This document shows, in pieces, positions 44,001 through 54,400 of a stretch of DNA of 64,000 nucleotides. The stretch lies in assembly GCA_019059635.1 (NCBI GenBank), contig JAGVRJ010000006.1, positions 1,302,001 to 1,366,000 on the forward strand, written 5' to 3'. The DNA is from Proales similis (taxonomy: Eukaryota > Rotifera > Eurotatoria > Ploima > Proalidae). The notes under the pieces were generated by a model. The model saw only the letters and a program-made list of their open reading frames with translations. It had not been told where the DNA came from and ran no database searches. The first letter of the stretch is position 1; every line of letters begins with the position of its first letter. The position numbers and the translations under genes were made by a program.

Positions 44001-47000
44001 GACATCGACTCCAACAAAGGCCTCATCTACTCTCGAAGTGCTCTCCTGACCGTAGGAACACATGAGTTCATGGTAACTTGCTTGATAAGCCCGAGTATGC
44101 TTAAACAACATTTAACTCGCACAGGTTCAAGCTGTTGATTCGGCGACCGGCCTTATTGAACTGAGTCAAGTCAAACTGACTTTAGTCCCAAAACAGACCA
44201 GCAAAATCTTTTGCGCCGTCGACTTTCTCATTCTAGCGGTTAAATCTCAATGTAAGCCCTTTGGATTCGAAAATTTCTCTTTTCACTCTTGAGCAAGCTG
44301 GTGCTTAAGCGGCCAATCGCAGCGGATTCACGCCAACCAACATCGGCCAACTGACTTGTCAAACACAAGGAGGAGCCGATCTATTGTCGTATGAGATCTC
44401 ACAGCCCATAAGGACAAACGACTGCCGAGGATTTGCGATCGATTATATCCCCAACATTGGAATTAATGCGTTTGATGGCCGTCTGGTGGCATTTAGTTCG
44501 CTCTCAACAGATGTGTTCTGTGACTCCTACTTCATGATTACGGTCAGAGGAGGAGCAACATCAAAATCGGTGCCATTCAAGCTTGTTCTAGTACACGACG
44601 CCAATCTAAACAGGCCTCTATTTCTGCACCAAGCCGAAAGTGAAATCTTCTTATCTAAATTTGCGGGCGTGGGCTCATTCGTTCATCAAGTGGCTGCGAT
44701 CGATCCACTCACAGATGGACTGATTCGACGCTACGCTCTATACTCAGATCCAGGAGTCAGTGATGTCTTCCAACTTGAAGCGGTCTCGGGAATCATTCGA
44801 CTCGGCAGATATCCGCAGGCTAGCCGATATTCGATCTCGGTCGAGGCGATATCGGACAGTGGTTTCACTTCGGTGATCAAGCTGAACATCAATATTGAAC
44901 CGAGACAGCTGGGATCACCTGAAATTGTCCAAGTTCATCCGATTGTAAACAGCCAACTCTTAAGTTATTCATTGAACTGCATTACACTAAGCAAACCTAT
45001 AATTTAAGCGAATCGATCAAGAGCAGCTTTGGATTTTTGGTCAAGTACCGAAAAAGATCGGTCGACTTGACTGGCTTCTTGCTTCTCTTGAAACAGACCA
45101 AACTTGCCAACACTTTAACGTGAGCTTTCAGCAAGTCCCCAGTTCAGTTGCGTCTCATTTAACGTTTCATCCTCAAATGGTTTGACATGAATCATTCTTA
45201 AACAATAAGGTTATTTCAATGATTGTCGCTCTTTAAGGCAGACATTCATTTGGTGCTGAACGATTTGGACCCGATTCAGGCGCAGAATGTTATTGTCGAA
45301 GCGAAATGTGAGACTGGAATAGCCGACCGTTACTTCAGAGAGTTGGATGCTTTGCTGAGACTTGAGTTTAAAGCTGAATCTAAGCGGGCGCCTTACTTCG
45401 AGTTCAGCCATTACGAAGCAGATGCGTACTCGTCTCCGGCCGATCGACGTTCAATATTGGCGATGCGATACTTTGCCGATTCAAATGTGCAAATTCAGAT
45501 CGAACAAGCGTCCATTTCAAACGTGACTCGATTCGTTGAGGCCAAAATCTCTGATAATCTCAAGACGCTCTATCTGATTAGGACGGCCGAAATGATCGCG
45601 CACGGCATAAAACAATTGCAGTTGAAAGTTAAAATTACCGACAGCTCTCTCAGCTCGTTCTCTTCGGTCGAGGTCAACATTTTCGATGGGAACTTTCAAC
45701 CAGTGCCAGTGTTCTTGCGGCCTCCATATCCCGAATTTCTGCTCATTGTTCAATCAGATCAACTCTCAAACGAGTCGAAAGTTTACGAGCTTGAGGCTGC
45801 CAATAGTGTCAGTCAGTTTTTGATCCTCAATCCGGAGACCCACCCTTTCTACCTGGACTCCTTCAACACCATTCGAATCAAGTTTCCGTTTGTGAACGAA
45901 TTCTATCGAAATGAGCTCAACTTTTTGGTAAATTTTGCTTTCCTCTCTTCATTTGCGACGCGAACCAAGCAAATTGTCGACTAGCTTTTCATTCAAGCAA
46001 CCTCTGACATCTCAATGCCCATTTTCACAACTCTTCGCATTCTGCTTGTCTCTTCATCGACAGCCGGCTTGACTTGTTTTAAGCGCGATCCAGTCTATTC
46101 GCCCATTCAAATTGAATTTGAAGCACCGAGACCTGTCAAAGAGAGTCTACTTGATCTCACGCCATTCATCCATATTAGCCCAAACAAGAGCCACGCGATT
46201 CGATTCCAAGTTTTTGACGCCGGTAACCGATCGGGCCGATGTTTCAGGTTACTTTGAGGCCTCAAGCTCACTCGTTCCAATTTTTTCAGAGTCGCCTTAT
46301 GAACGTTCTGAGAACTTTTTTGTTGAGTCGAAAAAGCTTTTTCAAAACAACCTAAGCCCGGACCGAACTAGTCAACTGTTCCGCATTGTGGTGAAAGCAG
46401 TTTCAAAGCACACTCCTCAATCTACTGCGTTAGCTCGCGCGCCCGATCCAAAAGATTTGAGCATCTTGTTTGTGGACATTTTGGTCAGGCGTCAGATCCC
46501 GACTTTCACTTTGCTCAATTTTTCAGCGAAAATTGGTAAATTGGAAGCAATAGACTCTAACTTTTGTCAATTTGACTCAAAATTGATACAATAAGTGATC
46601 GAAGAGCTTATGCCCATGGAATATGAAATAGGACAAATCAAAAAGAGCAAGCACACCGAGCTGCTCTTATCTGAGTGTCCATTGAACTCGGCAATCAGCA
46701 GCGGCCAATATCTACCCAATCGATGCAGCGATTTCAAAATTGACTCGGACTCTGGTAGGTTTCAATTGCTTTGGTTCGAGATTGAAGGGGAAGCATTTTT
46801 TCGCTTTCATTCAGGCGTCTTGTTCACCAACAAATCCGATTACAGCCAGTCTGTGGGTGATTATTTCAAACTGACGGTGAAAGCGTTTGAAAAAGGCCTA
46901 GCGACGCAGATCGCTCCGATCAGTGTGTTCGTGGCCGACTTTAGAGAGAAGAGCCGAATTGTTCTGAGCCGGGCATTCACCAATTCGGAACTTGAGCAGC

Positions 47001-47680
47001 TGAAAAAGTAATTTGAATTATTTGGCGACAAATAGGATTCGGCTCTGAAGTTCTGATTTGGTAGAGATATGAACGAGAACCTAAAGCGAAAGCAGCTCAG
47101 AGTTGAGTTCAATCAAATCGACACATCAGCTCGGGATCGAAGGTGGATTCATGCAAATCGTCGATATTCATGATTGATCCTAACTCTCTCTCTGTTTAGA
47201 TTTGATGTTTGCTTATACGTACTGGACACGGTTCAGAATTCGGTTCTTACCTACGCGAGCAGTAGAAACGCATTGAACCGGCTAAGAGAAGAGTCGGGCT
47301 TGCCAATCGATTCTGTCGAGGTAGCAAGAATCCAAGGCTAATTGAAATCGAATGAAATTGAAGCAAAAAAAAAAAATTGAAAGCGCTGCTGGAGTCGAGA
47401 TGACTTGAAAGCTCCAATCGGCCCAGAGTACAGCGGCGACGGCAACTATACATTTAGTCCGAGTGGACTTGGCCTTATTGTCCTCGCCTGCATCGGCCTT
47501 CTGGTCACCATATTGACCATCATTCTGATGGCCTGGTGCTGGGCCTCGTACATGCACCAATCGCTGCATGCGCCTTCATCGAACGAGGACACAACAAACT
47601 CTGATCCGAACGGTAAGTTGATGAGGATGAGCCTTTTTAGCAACAAAATCACTTCAAGTATTTCAAAGCGATGTTGTTGA
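41096..47680 (+). CDS. Divergent cadherin with CDH23-like membrane-adjacent module
   Basis: Exons (best hand model): 41096-41243, 41341-41438, 41496-41555, 41613-41870, 41957-42064, 42122-42250, 42309-42378, 42431-42906, 42936-43201, 43263-43521, 43581-44072, 44125-44251, 44310-44944, 45009-45119, 45238-45927, 45985-46222, 46248-46535, 46596-46754, 46815-47007, 47065-47142, 47200-47320, 47384-47680. A signal peptide (MHIWLLFAVLAHFASA) is followed by about ten cadherin-like repeats, seen as FAIESRTGQVTLHRALDG, YSFTIVASDSAP, VAKVKATDHDASDTELSYQI and FKIDSDSGVLFT. The usual calcium motifs (DxNDNxP, LDRE) are mostly lost. A membrane-adjacent module (about SRIVLSRAFTNSE to FDVCLYVLDTVQNSVLTYAS) resembles the CDH23 one. 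Then come a transmembrane segment (LGLIVLACIGLLVTILTIIL) and a short tail to TGA 47678-47680. It likely mediates adhesion. Weak points: intron 1 needs a GC donor, one intron is only 25 nt, and the tail may be longer by splicing to 47820. Confidence 0.7.
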
Positions 47681-47731
47681 GCAATTGAAGCGCGGCCTTG
47701 TCTGGTTAAGATTAATTTGGTGTCGTGAGCA

Positions 47732-47737
47732 AATAAA
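47732..47737 (+). terminator. Possible poly(A) signal of the divergent cadherin
   Basis: AATAAA lies 52 bases after the unspliced cadherin stop. It supports ending that transcript here, before the next ORF. Confidence 0.45.
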
Positions 47738-47833
47738 ATGCGTGTTATGCTTTAAACAGGCGGTTTTTGTTGTTGATTGTTAAAATCGTTTAAATAATCG
47801 AACGCGAAGCAGGCAGAAGGGACCAAGGGCAAA

Positions 47834-49942
47834 ATGAGCACAGACGGCTTGAAACCGGCTCATTTTATGATCGGTGGTCTAAACAACAGTGTTGATCCGA
47901 GTTCATATTCGAGAGGAGAGAGAAGCGCTGAATTGAGCTCGAGCAAACTTGAGACAATTCTTCCGGTCTTGTTCATTCTCTCATTTCTCCTGTTTCTGTT
48001 TCTTGTTTATGGCGTAAACAACTACGGACTAAAGGGCCTGTTCAGGAAATTGGTCTGCCAGAGAGCGCCACAGACGACGGAATCACGCGCCGAGTCGCCC
48101 ATTATCTATGCTAACCCTTACGCTCAGCGCAGAGTGCGCCAGCTAGATGTGCGAAAGTCACTTAACCCGCAGCCATCAAACTACTATGAAGATGCCAACT
48201 CAGGCTTCTATCACATTCAACAGCCGGGCTTGTTCAGTACGTATAGGCCGCACTCGCTCAACTTTCAACTCAACATGGACACACTGGCCAGCACACACCC
48301 GAGCAACATGATCATGGCCATGAACAACAACGTCAAATTCAATCAGCTTTACGTCAGCGCAGAGACAAGCGAATATGAGCTGCCCAGCACCGATACGCTT
48401 TCAAAGCTAAATCTAAACACTCAACCGGCTCTTAGCATGGCGCCGATGAAGAAGCCACCGACTGGGATCGGCTGTGGGCCAAGAAAAGCAGGAATGGCAA
48501 AGAATAGTAAGAAACCGCCGCCGTCAAGAAGGTCCTACTCAAATTCTCGCCTTAACTGTGAGAATTGGCACGCCGGACGCAAAGGCCATATTCAGCAAGC
48601 AGCTCCTTGGACGTCTAAAATGATGACCCAGCTTGAAATGAAGCGCCTTATGAGCGGACAAGAAATCTCAAAAAGTGCCGAGCTAAGAGCCAATTATTCA
48701 GAGAGTGCTCTGAGGGCAAACGAACGACGACTAGCGATGGGCTCGCTCTTCAAGAACCATAATCTGAATGGAAATATTCGTGAGACCAGTTTCAGCGAAA
48801 GTATCTCGACCAGCACCGACTCAACGCTGTCTCAAAGCTGCTCTTCGAGTCAGAGCAGTGCAGCTCGAAGCTCTCAAATAATGAGCAGCACGACCAACTC
48901 TTCGAAGCGCATTGCTGAGAGTAAATCCTATTCTGGCTTTGAGAATCTACAGAAGGCGGCCAACAATCCGGACGTCGACTTTTACACTTGCGGTGAAGCA
49001 AAGAACAGCAATATGACGGCAATATTGGATCAGAAGATATCATTTCCGAACGGTCTGTCTATGCTCGACTTCAGCGAGCTTGACCTTGACGGAAAAGCCA
49101 GCAAGTACAATGTGCAAGGCGATCAGCTCAAGTTTAGATCGTCGACTTTCAAGGCTGTAAACATGCTGAGCCGCAACAACATGGAGCAGACGTTGAACAG
49201 GCTGAGTTCCAAGCTAAGGGACATTTCGTCCGAAAATGTGATACTCAGCTTTTGCAAAGAAATAAAAGAAGCCAACAGTGTACTGGCCGCTCTCTCGTTT
49301 CAAATGCAGAACAGAAACAAATACACACGCTTGTCAAAGTCGTTCAACACGCTTAACGAGCATTTTGAAGAAAACGAGCTGAGAGAAGTGCCGGGCAAAT
49401 TCATGGCATCCAACAAGGTCCAAGAGCGAGTAAGAGTCTCGGTCCTAGACGAGCGAAAGTGCTGCTCGTCGGAGCCGAGTCGCGTTTCAAAAACCAACTC
49501 GTTCAAATTAAGAGGACACGACTACCTTCGCAATATTGGTCTCATTCGCTCGAACACGTACATCAATCGAAACATGGTCGATTCTAAATCAAATCCGAAC
49601 CCGAGTAATAGCCAGCCGCCAATGCCAAGCCGAAATAAAGCCGGACCAGAGGCGGAATGTCAGAAAAAACTGGTCGACGCTGCAGTGCAGACCTCGCAAA
49701 TCACGAGTGAGAGCAGTTCATTCAATTCAAACGCGTCCACTGTGATGCAGTCGAATAGAATGGGCTCTATCATGGGTCGCTTCGGCTCAGCGTCAGTCAA
49801 GCCGTCTCGGCCTTATAGAACTCGAATGAGAGCCTACAGTGATGGAAACGACCTATCCGATCGACTGAGCAATCAGGACGACCCACGGCCACAAACTGCT
49901 CATTCAGCTTCCTCAATTAGATTCGGTCATATTTTCATTTGA
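47834..49942 (+). CDS. Unrecognised single-pass membrane protein with long Ser-rich cytoplasmic tail
   Basis: A single exon of 702 residues. A short N-terminal part (40 residues, no signal peptide) is followed by one strong membrane segment at residues 41-60 (ILPVLFILSFLLFLFLVYG). About 640 hydrophilic residues follow, rich in Ser, Asn, Arg and Gln, with polyserine stretches near 325-355 and a helical part around NMEQTLNRLSSKLRDISSEN. The end is SIRFGHIFI. I do not recognise a family. An acceptor (GGCAGAAG|GG at 47819/47820) is in phase with the last cadherin exon, so this could alternatively be a second tail of the cadherin. Against that, the product would have two membrane segments, and a poly(A) signal lies between. 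AATAAA at 50156-50161 ends it. Confidence 0.6.
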   Translation: MSTDGLKPAHFMIGGLNNSVDPSSYSRGERSAELSSSKLETILPVLFILSFLLFLFLVYGVNNYGLKGLFRKLVCQRAPQTTESRAESPIIYANPYAQRRVRQLDVRKSLNPQPSNYYEDANSGFYHIQQPGLFSTYRPHSLNFQLNMDTLASTHPSNMIMAMNNNVKFNQLYVSAETSEYELPSTDTLSKLNLNTQPALSMAPMKKPPTGIGCGPRKAGMAKNSKKPPPSRRSYSNSRLNCENWHAGRKGHIQQAAPWTSKMMTQLEMKRLMSGQEISKSAELRANYSESALRANERRLAMGSLFKNHNLNGNIRETSFSESISTSTDSTLSQSCSSSQSSAARSSQIMSSTTNSSKRIAESKSYSGFENLQKAANNPDVDFYTCGEAKNSNMTAILDQKISFPNGLSMLDFSELDLDGKASKYNVQGDQLKFRSSTFKAVNMLSRNNMEQTLNRLSSKLRDISSENVILSFCKEIKEANSVLAALSFQMQNRNKYTRLSKSFNTLNEHFEENELREVPGKFMASNKVQERVRVSVLDERKCCSSEPSRVSKTNSFKLRGHDYLRNIGLIRSNTYINRNMVDSKSNPNPSNSQPPMPSRNKAGPEAECQKKLVDAAVQTSQITSESSSFNSNASTVMQSNRMGSIMGRFGSASVKPSRPYRTRMRAYSDGNDLSDRLSNQDDPRPQTAHSASSIRFGHIFI

Positions 49943-50155
49943 GTTTGATGAGCAAATCTCCAAACAATCGATCAAACGAGCAAAGTGTTCGAGTAAGAGC
50001 GTGATTGGGCATATCACGACACTTCTTTTATCCGTCATCGTTTGATTCGTCATTTTTTTTCCCTCTTTTTCCTCCTTCTTTTTGCATTCTAATTCCCCTT
50101 CTTTGTGATTGTAAGTTAAGTAATTCGAGTAAAATCCTCTCCAATAGCCCAAGTA

Positions 50156-50161
50156 AATAAA
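50156..50161 (+). terminator. Poly(A) signal of the 702-residue membrane protein gene
   Basis: AATAAA, about 215 bases after its stop and 80 bases before the convergent end of the hydrolase array. Confidence 0.55.
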
Positions 50162-50241
50162 ACAGGCAATTTATTTTAAAACAACTAAAAGCCTTTTGTG
50201 GATTTGAATCGGATTGATTGACGTGCAAATGCTAATCTCGC

Positions 50242-51418
50242 TCATTGTTGCTCAGGCTCAGGATTGGAACGAAGGAATTTGAAAATAATTTCCGAGGTTG
50301 CCTCCGGCTTAAGCATGTGAAAGTGGTGAGTGCCCTCGAACGGCACCAGTTCAACTGTAGACTTGGAGTTGTCTTTAATCTGCTCCATAAGTTTCATCAG
50401 CTGATCAAACAGCTCTTGGCCAAACGGTGCCGGCGTCGCGTAAACCAGCAGCAATGGACTGCTAAGCCGTTTGTATAGCGATTCAAATATGCCGTGAAAG
50501 TCCAAGTGGTAATCTCTAATCGACACCTAAATCGAAACCGATCAGTTATTTTTAGGATTGCCTATCTCTCTAAGTTCACACTCACGCCTGTGATCAGTCG
50601 AATATCGCGGCTGTATTCGTATGCGCCTTCAACGCACTGCAGACCTCTTTCGAGAAGAATTTTTGCCGCCGTCTCGTCAATGTGTTTGTTTGACTCCAGT
50701 AGACTAAATTTAGGATTATCAGCAATTGAATGTGACCGTAATCGAATGTGTCTTCCTACCGAGCAAGAGCATGTTCGTAAGTGAGCTCTTTTTTCGGCTG
50801 CGAACCGGCTTTTTCACGCAAAGCTTGATCTGCTTTTAAATACAAATCTATTCCCTCACGCCAGCATTCGCCAATGTTATCCTTAGTTGAGTGTGAGTTC
50901 AGTGACAACCAAAGTTTAAGACAGATGCTTGCTTTCCTACCCGATTGTCAAAGTTCAACTCCTTCATTGCAAAGTCGATCAGAACCAGGCTGATAACATG
51001 TTCTGGGTAGCACGCCGCGTACTAGACAGTACGAAATTAGTGATTGTAGAAGAGACTTTGAGAGAAATGAACCGCTAACCGCCAGGGCGAGACTACAGCC
51101 GAAGCTGTGAGTCAGGAATACAAATTTCTCGATTTTGAAATCGGCAATCACTCGCCTCAAACACATGAGGAACAGTTTGGTCGAGTATGGAACTCCGTCG
51201 GGCAGTCGTGAGCTGAGACCCATGCCTGGCAAGTCGATCGCCAATATGTAATATTCAGACTCGGCGCACAGGTATTTGGCGAGCGGCCGAAAGCTGTTTG
51301 AATTGTCAAGAAAACCATGCAAGGCGACAATCGCTTTCTTTTCTGGACTCTGCTCGCCGAATATTTGGCCGCACACGTGACCCCAGCCAACGCTCAGTTC
51401 AAACTGCTTGCAAATCAT
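50242..51418 (-). CDS. Serine hydrolase-like protein, array copy A
   Basis: An alpha/beta hydrolase of the SERHL family. Five exons on the minus strand (51418-51080, 51021-50941, 50881-50760, 50703-50586, 50526-50242) encode 314 residues, the usual SERHL length. Features: WGHVCGQIFGEQ start; oxyanion region ALHGFLDNSNSFRPL; DLPGMGLSSRLPDGVPY; nucleophile elbow LTHSFGCSLAL with Ser in H-S-x-G; and the catalytic His block GTHHFHMLKP. The first Gly of GxSxG is Thr here. Human SERHL2 is poorly characterised and localises to peroxisome-associated vesicles; the substrate is unknown. This is the most downstream of four tandem copies, and all have the same five-exon structure. The ATG follows an acceptor-like CTCGCTTTAG, so a 5' UTR intron is possible. 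Confidence 0.85.
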
Positions 51419-51756
51419 TCTAAAGCGAGCTAAAGCTACAAAGCTACAATCAGTACAGCGAGCTGGCAAAGAAAAATTTTCAAATTTTTGTTCAATGAGT
51501 GAACATGCCGGAATCGGTCGGCTAGACACAACATTTGGTAATCAAATGCTAATAAGATGCTGAAGCTTCACTACACTGAGCGTCTCTTCATTTATATGAG
51601 CTGTGAGCAACACGCGTTTTATGACTCAGCGTTCAGACGAGCAAACTTGAATGCAGCGTCATTGGTTTTTTTTTGTTATTGGCCATGTTAAATCGACCGA
51701 TCGGATCAAAGTTCATCAATTTTAACAAATTTAAGATCCAAAGTCTATTAGTCAAA
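51419..51756. other. Spacer between hydrolase copies A and B
   Basis: At 338 bases this is the largest gap in the array. It contains the 5' UTR side of copy A, including an upstream in-frame ATG at 51529 separated from the coding frame by a likely intron acceptor. No other gene is seen. Confidence 0.45.
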
Positions 51757-52923
51757 CTAAATGTTGGCTTTTTGCCTCGATTGAACAAGTCTATGCAAGT
51801 AATTTATAATCAGCTCGGCTGTCTCTCCTGGCTCTAGCATGTGAAAATGGTGACTGCCGTTGAATTGAACTTGCTCCAACTCGCAGCCGGCCTCGCCTAA
51901 TTCCTTAAGAAACTCATTCACCAATTTGAACGTGCTCTCCCCGTAGGCGTACGGATATGCGTATAAATGAAAGATGGGAAGACGAATGTTCCTTATCATG
52001 TCTTTTCTCAGACTCAGAAACTCGGCCAAGTGAAATTTGATCGGCGACTAGGCAGCAATCTTTAGCCGATGCTTGATACGGTTTAAAAAAAAAAGAAGAA
52101 ACCAGCTCACCAGCTTAGGGATGTTGAGGTCACGACTAAACTCGAGCTTGCCGTTCTCGAATTTCAAGCTGCGTTCCAAGAGCACTTTGGCCGCCAGCTC
52201 ATCAACGTGTCTGTTTGCTTTTAAAATTCTTTTTTGGTTGATTTTTGACAGTTTTCATTCGAATTTGACTTTATGTGATAATTACCGTTCAAGAGCAGTG
52301 TCATAGTCGAGCTCTTTAGTTTGAGATGCTGTTGATTTAACCTGTAAATTGTCATAGTTCTGCATGCATTCACTCCAGACTTGACTGAGAGAATCCTTTT
52401 GGTAACGAGTGAGCGGCTAGTTCTAAGAAAGGTGGCAAAAGTTCAAATTTACCAAAGACGAGTCCAAATCGAAAACGAAATCGACAAGTAAGAGTGACCG
52501 CACTTGCTTGGGAAATGTGGCCAAATACTATGCAGAGATAAATCGAGTTTATGGTTGAATAAAAGAGAACTGGAGAAAGCAAGGAGCAACCAAAAGTGAG
52601 ATTGTGCAGCCCAGACTGTGCGCGAGTATGTCAAAGTTGTTTAAATTCAGGTGAACCACCACACGTCTGATTGCGTAGACAAATAATCTGAGCGAGTAGA
52701 GAAGTGGCTCAGTCAAGTGAGAGCTCAGGCCTTGACCGGGCATGTCCACTGCAATCAGATAGAACTGGCCAGAACGGCAAATGTACTCGGCGAGCGGTTT
52801 GAAACTGTTCGAATTGTCCAAGTAGCCGTGAACGCACAAAATCGGCTGGCCAGATCGGTCGCCGAATATTTGCGCTTTTATCACTCCCCAGCTCACCGGT
52901 ATATCGATTTGCTCGGCTCTCAT
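51757..52923 (-). CDS. Serine hydrolase-like protein, array copy B
   Basis: Five exons on the minus strand (52923-52591, 52527-52453, 52395-52286, 52228-52111, 52047-51757) encode 308 residues. The SERHL alpha/beta-hydrolase core is complete: VSWGVIKAQIFGDRSG, CVHGYLDNSNSFKPLAEYI, DMPGQGLSSHL, nucleophile elbow LAHSLGCTISLL and the final GSHHFHMLEPGE block. Ala replaces the first Gly of GxSxG. Its cap region (exon 3) is the shortest of the array and diverges strongly from copies A, C and D, which suggests different substrates. Intron positions and phases equal those of the other copies, showing descent by tandem duplication. It lies 164 bases downstream of copy C. Confidence 0.83.
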
Positions 52924-53087
52924 CTCTCTCTTGCCGGTTTAATGCTCGTGATTCGTCTGCTTCAACTTCAAGATCATGATCAAGGCCAGCTTTTTACGGC
53001 TAGCCATCAACTTGGTTCTTTTTAAAAAAGACTGATTGATAGCCAATGCTTTTACTAAAAGCTCCCCTCTTTGTTCCTCAAGGAAAA

Positions 53088-54291
53088 TCATAAGCGACTT
53101 TTCGGAATGTTGCTGCGAAATTTCTCTAAAAATGGCATCAGCCGACTAGCCGCCTCGACTGGCTGAACCATATGAAAGTGGTGGCCACCTTTGAAAAATG
53201 CAATTTCAAATTCGGCTTTTGATTCTTGCTTAAATGCGTTTATGAGCGACAATGTCGCCCGCTCTGCCTCTGGTCCGTAGTAGGGAGGCGAAGTCTGAAG
53301 AAACAGCCACGGACACGAAATTCCTTGTCCGATGCCTTTTATGTCTTCTATGTACTGGAGGTAGTGGTCGAGTTGGTGAAGCTAGAAAAATAGAATGTTG
53401 GACGAGTAAGTTGCTGGACGGAAATCGGTTCCTACGCCTGATTTGACCATAATGTCACGTGAGAAGCCAAGTTGGCCATTCTCTTCAACGAGTCCCCTCT
53501 CGAGGAGAGTCGCAGCCGCTTTCCTATCCAGCGCTTGATTCGCTCGCAACAGTCTTAATGATCGAGCCAATATTTAAACGAGGAAGCACACTTTGCCAAC
53601 TTAAGTTACATATCAGTTGCCAAATCGAGAGTTAGAGGCTCTCTTTTGCTCGTCTCTTTGCTTGCTTGTTGGCTTTCGATCGCTTCATTCTCTAAATCGA
53701 TTACAACGTCCAGACTCTGCGACCAGTATTTGATAAGTTCGAGCTAATCGAATAGAAACGTTCAATTTGAGTGTGAGATTCGATTGCAATGACAGAGACC
53801 AAAGTACCTTTCTTTTAGGATCGAATCTGAACACGTAGTCAAGTGCGATGCCAGCAATAACCTGACTGGGGAATATTGCCGAGTACTAAAGTCGTAAATT
53901 GAGGCGAGGTTATCAGACAGAACTGTTCGGTTGTACGATAAGTCCATACCAGGATGGAGAGCATAATTCCGTAGCTGTGACTCATAAATATGAACCGCTC
54001 CAAGCCCAAATGACGAATGGCGCGCCTGATTGACTTGAGGAAAAACTGAATTGTGTATGAAATGCCGTCCGGGATCTTAGAACTGAAGCCATGTCCGGGA
54101 AGGTCGAGCGCGATGAGGTAAAAGATTCCGCCTCTTGTGATGTGAGGAGCGATCGGTTTGAAGCTGTTGCTGTTGTCAAGATATCCGTGCAGGCAAACGA
54201 TTGGAATTGCTTGCGCTGGATCGCCTTGCGAAAACACTTGCCCTTTTATATGTCCCCATGGCATCGGTATTTGAATTTGTTCAATTTGCAT
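53088..54291 (-). CDS. Serine hydrolase-like protein, array copy C
   Basis: Five exons on the minus strand (54291-53950, 53885-53808, 53743-53610, 53553-53436, 53381-53088) encode 321 residues. It begins MQIEQIQIPMPWGHIKGQVF and has CLHGYLDNSNSFKPIAPHI, DLPGHGFSSKIPDGISY, nucleophile elbow MSHSYGIMLSIL and a variant catalytic His block GGHHFHMVQP. Ser-His-Ser-Tyr-Gly replaces the canonical Gly-His-Ser-Phe-Gly. The cap exon 3 has an insertion rich in Glu, Ser and Lys (134 nt against 110-122 in others). The fold and triad look complete, so activity is plausible; the substrate is unknown. It lies 109 bases downstream of copy D. Confidence 0.85.
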
Positions 54292-54400
54292 CTCACTTTT
54301 ATGAACGTTCGCTCTGGTCGTTTGTATGCCAAATCAATTCAAACTCCGACTTGACGGTTAAGAGCCAAGTTTTCATCGCAATCAACAACAGCTGCTGTGA

